A DNA stretch of 64,000 nt from Amarolinea sp964580725 (lineage in GTDB: Bacteria > Chloroflexota > Anaerolineae > SSC4 > Amarolineaceae), in assembly GCA_964580725.1 (NCBI GenBank), contig CAZOLV010000002.1, forward strand, positions 1 through 64,000. The letters run 5' to 3'. Shown one piece after another: positions 59,105 through 64,000 of the stretch (position 1 is its first letter; every line of letters begins with the position of its first letter). The translations under genes and the position numbers were made by a program. The notes beneath the pieces are model-generated. The model searched no databases. It saw only the letters and a list, made by a program, of their open reading frames with translations, and was not told where the DNA came from.

Positions 59105-60278
59105 CAGGCGCCTGCGATCGCCGGCCCAAAACGAAATCCCACAACAGCGCCAGCCAGACGCCGGCGATCAGTCCGGCGACGCTGGCGATAGCCAGGCGCA
59201 GCAGAACCGACCATGTGCGCGAGGCCAGGGCCGCATCGGCGCGTTCGAGGATGTCGAGCGCTAACGGGTCAATGGGGGACTGATACTCGATCTCGGTCAG
59301 TTGGCGACGGACGGCCAGGTAAGGGTCGGCGGCCAGATTGCGCTGCTGGATCAGTTGATAGAGTTCTGTGTCTTCGCGGGCCAGTTTGGCTTGCAGTGCG
59401 AGAACCGCGCTTTGGAACCAGTCAACCGATTCTTGCAGGAGCCTGGCCTCGCTCTGCAGCCGGGTCTGCCAGGCCGCCAGGTCGTCGAAGGCGGGCGCGG
59501 CGCCGAGCGCCGCGGCGCGTTCCTGCAAGATGCTGTGGGCGAGCATTTCCCAGGAGATGGCGCTGGCGACGCGCTGACCGGTTTGCACCTGGCCGATCTG
59601 TGCGAGCAGGCGATTGACGATGTCGAGCGCCACCTGGTAATTGGCCAGCAGGGTCGCAGTTGCTTCGAGCTGCTTCTGATCTGGCTCCAGGCCGGCCGCC
59701 TCGGTGATCGTGGAGTCGCTCACAGCCTGGCCGGTGACAGCCTTGAAGTCTTCCAGGGCTTTCTGCTGCGCATCGAGCCGCGTCTTGAACGTATCGCCGA
59801 GCGCGCTGATCTCTTGATACATCAGGTCGGTGCCGTACTCCTCGGCAACCACTCTCTGCAGCGCCTCGGCCCAGGCATTGGCCAGCTCGGCGGCTGCTTC
59901 AGCGGTGGGGCCAGAGGCGTCGAGCAGGATACGGTCGGTCAAGTCGGCGCGCAGCGAGACGCGCGCCAGGAGGTCGTTATCCACGGTCAGGCCCAGGGCA
60001 GGCGCCACACGTTCGGCCACAGTGTTGGTCTGACCGAGCAGCATGAATTCGCGTCGCCAATCGCGCCGCGTGTCAATGATGCGCTGTATGGCAGGGTCAA
60101 TGTTCCACTGGAATTGAGGAACTCGTACCCGCAGCACGGCGCGGGCCTGGTAGGTGGGAGGGCGCAGCAGGCTGTAGGCAAAGGTCAGGCCGGCCACGGC
60201 GACGACGACCAGGACGATCAACAGCCAATGGCGGCGCAGCGTCTGCAGGAGATTGGCCAAATTCAGTTCTTGGGTCAT
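59085..60278 (-). CDS. Wzz-type polysaccharide chain-length protein
   Basis: A 397-residue polysaccharide co-polymerase. LNLANLLQTLRRHWLLIVLV is the cytoplasmic start and first helix (17-38). A long periplasmic-type alpha/beta and coiled-coil domain (40-345) and a second helix (about 358-380) follow. Unlike Wzc/CapB fusions there is no tyrosine kinase domain and no Tyr-rich tail. It sets the length of exported polysaccharide with the ligase/polymerase downstream. It follows the strong promoter at 60356-60384 and is the first gene of the exopolysaccharide cluster. Confidence 0.9.
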   Translation of the reverse strand: MTQELNLANLLQTLRRHWLLIVLVVVAVAGLTFAYSLLRPPTYQARAVLRVRVPQFQWNIDPAIQRIIDTRRDWRREFMLLGQTNTVAERVAPALGLTVDNDLLARVSLRADLTDRILLDASGPTAEAAAELANAWAEALQRVVAEEYGTDLMYQEISALGDTFKTRLDAQQKALEDFKAVTGQAVSDSTITEAAGLEPDQKQLEATATLLANYQVALDIVNRLLAQIGQVQTGQRVASAISWEMLAHSILQERAAALGAAPAFDDLAAWQTRLQSEARLLQESVDWFQSAVLALQAKLAREDTELYQLIQQRNLAADPYLAVRRQLTEIEYQSPIDPLALDILERADAALASRTWSVLLRLAIASVAGLIAGVWLALLWDFVLGRRSQAPGVSSAH

Positions 60279-60355
60279 GACTCACTCGCTCCGGGTCTGT
60301 CATGGTTGGGCCGCACGTCAGATTGACGGCCCGACAGGGTTCGGACGCGGCAGCG

Positions 60356-60384
60356 ATTATAACACCCAGGCAACGATGGGGCAA
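60356..60384 (-). promoter_or_regulatory. strong promoter of the exopolysaccharide cluster
   Basis: On the minus strand, TTGCCC (60384-60379), 17 bases and TATAAT (60361-60356). The leader of about 70 bases contains a hairpin at 60308-60332, GGGCCG-cac-GTCA-gat-TGAC-GGCCC, which could influence early transcription or translation. Confidence 0.7.
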
Positions 60385-60398
60385 ACTGCGTAGCAGTT

Positions 60399-60524
60399 CC
60401 AAATGTAGCACATATTCAACCACAGAGAACACAAAGAACACAAAGAAATGACAGATCAGACGCAAATTGGTGGCTTCTCTGCGTTCTTTGTGATCTCTGT
60501 GGTCAAAAACCCGGTCACATTTGG
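60399..60524. repeat. 126-bp palindromic element
   Basis: Outer ends CCAAATGT and ACATTTGG enclose long imperfect arms: AACCACAGAGAACACAAAGA pairs with TTCTTTGTGATCTCTGTGGT. Both arms read as 'accacagag-a-cacaaagaa' types, a motif that recurs in many environmental bacterial genomes. No open frame is present. From 60525 to about 60737 nothing is recognised. Confidence 0.75.
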
Positions 60525-60737
60525 AATTCCTGCAAACTGCGGGAGTCTGCGTCCCCAACGCGATCAGCGTAATCGTCGGCCTCATGCTCCAACGACTACG
60601 ACGAGAGGTTGAGCGCGGGCGCGGGGAGTGCGGTGATGTGCGGGCGCAGGTGAGGATTTCAACGCAAGGGCGCCAGGTGGCCAGGGCGCAAGGAGTCAGG
60701 AGGATGACGGAGCGGGGGGTAATGTGCGGGCGCACTG

Positions 60738-60936
60738 GTCACACTTCATGATCGTCGTGCTGCTGCCGGATGTCGTCTTCTCGTAGGTGGCGCCGATATA
60801 GACGGTTGTGCTGCTGCCCATCACCGCCGTCAATCGGTTGCCATCCGCATCGTAGGACCTGCCCTGAGCTCAGCCGAACGGTGTAACTGGCCAGCACCGT
60901 ACTTCCCTGCTTCACCTGCTGCAAGCGGTTCTCGGC
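60738..60936 (-). pseudogene. RHS-repeat protein fragment with short insertion
   Basis: The minus strand encodes RHS-repeat pieces: ENRLQQVKQGSTVLASYT, then YDADGNRLTAVMGSSTTVYI and GATYEKTTSGSS. The YDADGNRL and VYIGATYEK signatures are diagnostic of YD-repeat toxins or wall proteins. A 25-bp segment, 60855-60879, interrupts the frame between the two blocks. It and 60936-60962 both carry a TTCG...CTCAG motif seen elsewhere in the window. No start, toxin tip or remaining repeats are present. Confidence 0.7.
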
Positions 60937-61021
60937 GTCCCTTCGACTGCGCTCAGGGTAAACTCCGACCAGGGTGGAGGTTGACAGAATCGTCCTCTTA
61001 CAGAGCGGCGGACAGCTCCGT

Positions 61022-64000
61022 CTATCTCTGGGGCGCAGCGGGCGACAGACAACGGGCGATGGCCTGCACCATCTCTCCCATCTGGAATGGCTTGCGCAGC
61101 CAGGCGCCCACGCCCTGGTCGGCCAGCAACCGTAGCTCGCTCTCGTCCAGGGGATGTCCGCTGACGAAAATGACGGGCATTCGGTAGCCCTGGCCGCGCA
61201 GGGCCGCCAGCAGAGCCTTGCCGCCCATGCGCGGCATGACCAGATCGCTCAGCACCAGCGCGGGCTGTTCATCATTCCCCGCGGCCAGCAGCGCCAGGGC
61301 CTCCTCGCCGCTGCTCGCCGTGGCGACGCGGTAGTGACAGGTGCGCAGAAATTCGGCCAGAGCCTCGCGCAGAGGTTCGTTGTCCTCCACCAGCAACAGC
61401 AACTCGCCATTGCCCGACAACGGCTCATCCATCGCGGCCGGCAGCGCCTCGGCCTCCTCCATCAACGCGGGCAGATAGAGGGTGAAGGTCGTGCCCTGGC
61501 CCACCTGACTGCGCACGGTGATCTGCCCGCCGTGCTGCCCCACAATGCCGTAGACCTGCGCCAGCCCCAGACCGGTGCCCTTGCCAGGCTCTTTGGTGGT
61601 GAAGAATGGCTCGAAGATGTGGGGGAGAACCTCCGGCGCAATGCCGCTGCCGGTGTCGCTGACGGTGATGCGCACCCAGTCGCCGGGGGTCATATCGGGC
61701 AGAGGAAGCGCTGACGCCTGCTGCAGACGCAGATGGGCCAGGCCGATGCTCAAATTGCCCCCTTCGGGCATGGCGTCGCGGGCGTTGATGGCCAGATTCA
61801 TCACGATCTGCTGCATACGGGTCGGGTCGGCCAGCACCACATACTCGCCACCCTCGTCGGTCAGCTCGATGTGGATATGTTCGGGCAGGGTACGCTGCAG
61901 CAACTTCACCTGTTCCTTGCAGATCGGCAGCAAGTCGAGCGGCTGGCGTTCCAGCACGGCGCGACGGCTGAAGTCGAGAATCTGCCCGACCAGGGCGGCC
62001 GCGTGGCGGCCCTGCTGTTGGATGACGGAGAGTCGTTCGCGCTCTCTGGGCGTCAGACTGACGGAACGGTTCAGCAACTGGGTCTGAAGCAGGATGACGC
62101 CCATCAGATTGTTGAAATCATGAGCGATGCCGGCGGCGAGCTGGCCAACCGCAGCCAGCCGTTCCTGGCGCTGAAGCTGCTCCTGCGCCTCGCGCTGGCG
62201 GGTGACATCCCGCACCATCAGCACCCATCCCCTGGCCGTCGGGCCTGGGGCCAGGGGATGGGCCAGGGCTTCGAAGGCGCGCCCGTTGCGCCGAATTCCG
62301 TGCCAGCCGCCGCCGGGTGGGGGGGTGAGCAGATGGGTCAGCGGACGGTCGCCCAGGCGCATCAGGCGAGCTCCATCTTCGCCGCCGTCTTTCTGCAGCG
62401 CACCAGCAGAGGTGAACTCGGCTAGCAGAGCCAGATGCTCGTGGCCGGCCGGGTTGGTTTTCAGCAGCCGGTATTCGTCGTCCAGCAACAGAACCCCGTC
62501 CTGGACACTACACATGACCTGGCTCATCTGTTCGGCCTGGAACTGGGTCTCTGCGTGCAGGCGCAGGCGGTGCAGGGCGCTCCCGGCCATTTCGGCTAGC
62601 GAGGTCAGCAGCCGAGTTTCATCCGGTGTGATCTCGCGCGGCAACGGCACGGCCACAAACAGAATGCCCACCACCGCATCGGCGGTATGCAACGGCGCGC
62701 AGATGCCGCCCCAGCCTGGCGGGAATTTGGCAAGCGCCGTTGGCGCCAGCACCGCATCACTGACAAAGTCACCCACAACGCGCGTTTGCCCGCTGGCATA
62801 GACCTCCCACCCAATTCCCTCGCCTCGCTTGATGGGCACGCCCAGGAGAGATTCGAACCGGCCGCGCGCAACCACCGCGCGCAATTCGTCGCTGGCCGGA
62901 TCGTACAGGCAAATGAGACCCGCCTCGCTCTCAAGCACAGTGAGCGTTTCGCCCAACAGGCGCGGCAGCATTTCGTCCAGCGTTTGCGCCGTGCGCAGGG
63001 CGGTCGAAATTTTCGAGACGGCTTCCAGCTCAGCCAGGCGGTGACGCAACGACTCTTCGGCGCGTTTGCGCTGGATGGCGGCGGTAAGATGGCCTGCAAG
63101 GGACTCCATCCTCCGCACATCTTCGCCGGTGAAGGGTTGGCTGCCGCCGATGTCCATGACGCCGATGATGCCTTCTTTGGACGCCAGCGGCACGATCATT
63201 TCCGCTTCGACGCCCAGGAGTTTGGGAAGTAGGGGCATTGCCTGCCGCGCGGCGGCGCGCATGACGGGGCCGACCGCCGCGGATTCGGCGAACGCGAGAT
63301 AATGCTCCACCACGCCAGCCAGGTCGTTGATCGCCTGAATTTTCTTCGTCTCCAGCGCGCGGTGAAAGGGATGGGACGCGTCCAGTTCGATCTTCACGCG
63401 CGGCATTTGGAAGCCGAGCATGGTTTCGAGTTTCTTCAACAGACCGGGGGGCAGCGCCATGTTCTGGTTCGCCAGGTGTTCGCTCCCGTTCTTTTCCAGC
63501 AGGTACACGGTCGCGCCGTGGCCGCCGAAGATGCGTTCGAGCCCGTTCGATACGATAGCGATGACAGTGGAGAGGCTTTCGCCGCGGTTGAGCGCCTGGT
63601 TGACCGCATCGAGCATCGAGAGGTCTTCGTTGCGGCGGCGGATCTCGGCCTCGGCCTGTTTGCGTTCGGAGATGTCGCGCACCACTACCAGCAGGGAAAG
63701 TTTGCCATCAATGATATGCGTCCGCCCGCTGACTTCCACGGGGAATCGCTCGCCGTCCGCGCGCAGGTTGACGGTTTCGATGAAATGCTCCGAGAGTCCG
63801 CCGTTTCCGTCTTCATCGAGCATCAATACTTCCTGACCCGGCGGCACCAGGTCGGCGACTTTCTTTTTCAGGAATTCTTCGCGCGTGTAGCCGAACATCC
63901 GGCAGGCGCTCTCGTTCACGTCCACGATATCCCCTGCGAGCGATTCGACGAAGATGGCTTCCCGCACACCGTCGAAGATGCCGCGGTAGCGAATCTCGCT
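61022..64000 (-). CDS. hybrid sensor histidine kinase with PAS, GAF and receiver domains (5' partial)
   Basis: At least 992 residues, with the N-terminus beyond the window: in-frame sequence EIRYRGIFDGVREAIFVES runs to base 64000. The order is PAS (to about residue 125, ending VVVRDISERKQAE), GAF (about 140-310), GAF (about 335-490), PAS (about 500-615), HisKA (GIAHDFNNLMGVIL phosphoacceptor His), HATPase (NLAINARDAMPEGG, DTGSGI, FEPFFTTKEPGKGTGLGL) and a C-terminal receiver (LLVEDNEPLREAL, VLSDLVMPRMGG, FVSG, KPF). No transmembrane helix lies in the visible part. The stimulus and output are unknown. Confidence 0.95.
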   Translation of the reverse strand, partial: SEIRYRGIFDGVREAIFVESLAGDIVDVNESACRMFGYTREEFLKKKVADLVPPGQEVLMLDEDGNGGLSEHFIETVNLRADGERFPVEVSGRTHIIDGKLSLLVVVRDISERKQAEAEIRRRNEDLSMLDAVNQALNRGESLSTVIAIVSNGLERIFGGHGATVYLLEKNGSEHLANQNMALPPGLLKKLETMLGFQMPRVKIELDASHPFHRALETKKIQAINDLAGVVEHYLAFAESAAVGPVMRAAARQAMPLLPKLLGVEAEMIVPLASKEGIIGVMDIGGSQPFTGEDVRRMESLAGHLTAAIQRKRAEESLRHRLAELEAVSKISTALRTAQTLDEMLPRLLGETLTVLESEAGLICLYDPASDELRAVVARGRFESLLGVPIKRGEGIGWEVYASGQTRVVGDFVSDAVLAPTALAKFPPGWGGICAPLHTADAVVGILFVAVPLPREITPDETRLLTSLAEMAGSALHRLRLHAETQFQAEQMSQVMCSVQDGVLLLDDEYRLLKTNPAGHEHLALLAEFTSAGALQKDGGEDGARLMRLGDRPLTHLLTPPPGGGWHGIRRNGRAFEALAHPLAPGPTARGWVLMVRDVTRQREAQEQLQRQERLAAVGQLAAGIAHDFNNLMGVILLQTQLLNRSVSLTPRERERLSVIQQQGRHAAALVGQILDFSRRAVLERQPLDLLPICKEQVKLLQRTLPEHIHIELTDEGGEYVVLADPTRMQQIVMNLAINARDAMPEGGNLSIGLAHLRLQQASALPLPDMTPGDWVRITVSDTGSGIAPEVLPHIFEPFFTTKEPGKGTGLGLAQVYGIVGQHGGQITVRSQVGQGTTFTLYLPALMEEAEALPAAMDEPLSGNGELLLLVEDNEPLREALAEFLRTCHYRVATASSGEEALALLAAGNDEQPALVLSDLVMPRMGGKALLAALRGQGYRMPVIFVSGHPLDESELRLLADQGVGAWLRKPFQMGEMVQAIARCLSPAAPQR

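Overview
The window is 64 kb of GC-rich bacterial DNA, probably from the phylum Chloroflexota (Anaerolineae or Caldilineae relatives). This is an inference. It rests on surface proteins with Thr/Pro-rich linkers, a BTAD-type giant regulator, a mevalonate kinase in a bacterium, a four-subunit 2-oxoacid:ferredoxin oxidoreductase beside Rex, and the absence of any lipopolysaccharide or outer-membrane gene. It reads as a scaffold: a block of exactly 100 N (10659-10758) sits inside a minisatellite, and the last gene runs off the right edge. No rRNA, tRNA or CRISPR array was found.

Layout. 0.2-7.4 kb, minus strand: a CBS protein, a LysN-like aminotransferase, a universal stress protein, an operon for a 2-oxoacid:ferredoxin oxidoreductase (ferredoxin, alpha, beta, gamma), a second CBS protein and the NADH-sensing repressor Rex. 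7.8-20 kb, plus strand: a VTT membrane protein, a flavin reductase, a PaaG-like hydratase/isomerase, recN, an NYN-HEAT fusion, an M3 oligopeptidase, an M20 dipeptidase, and a tight run of mevalonate kinase, UbiD-type decarboxylase and RNA cyclic phosphodiesterase. 20-33 kb: an Amt/Rh-fold protein without the twin histidines, two polytopic glycosyltransferase-like proteins, a 1298-residue BTAD-ATPase-peptide-binding fusion and a class A penicillin-binding protein. 33.5-39.4 kb: an NAD-dependent, cysteine-type formate dehydrogenase operon with its sulfurtransferase FdhD. 40-47 kb, mostly minus strand: a penicillin acylase relative, two GlgC paralogues of which one lacks catalytic residues, and a membrane SH3 protein. 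47-60 kb, minus strand: an exopolysaccharide cluster (glycosyltransferase, ligase, two phosphodiesterase-like enzymes around a methyltransferase, flippase, DUF2142-like protein, Wzz). It is interrupted at 55.4-57.3 kb by a small island holding restriction-modification remnants, one integron-type gene cassette carrying higBA and a MITE. 60.7-64 kb: an RHS scrap and a large hybrid histidine kinase.

How the genes work together. Rex, the ferredoxin oxidoreductase and the formate dehydrogenase form a redox theme: low-potential electrons and NADH are made or used, and Rex senses NADH/NAD. Mevalonate kinase next to a UbiD decarboxylase suggests an archaeal-type mevalonate route to isoprenoids. The GlgC pair suggests heteromeric ADP-glucose synthesis for glycogen.

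Non-coding structure is rich. There is a MITE family with two copies, each with near-perfect inverted ends and its own exact 6-bp target duplication (39835-39909 and 57223-57285). There is a 162-bp inverted-repeat element that now supplies the stop codon of thpR, a 95-bp tandem repeat with a third inverted copy 19 kb away, a 126-bp palindromic element, and an attC site. Good promoters recur with a TTGCC-type -35 box 16-17 bp from a TAnnAT -10 box. One of them, at 28691, places the ATG at or very near the expected transcription start.
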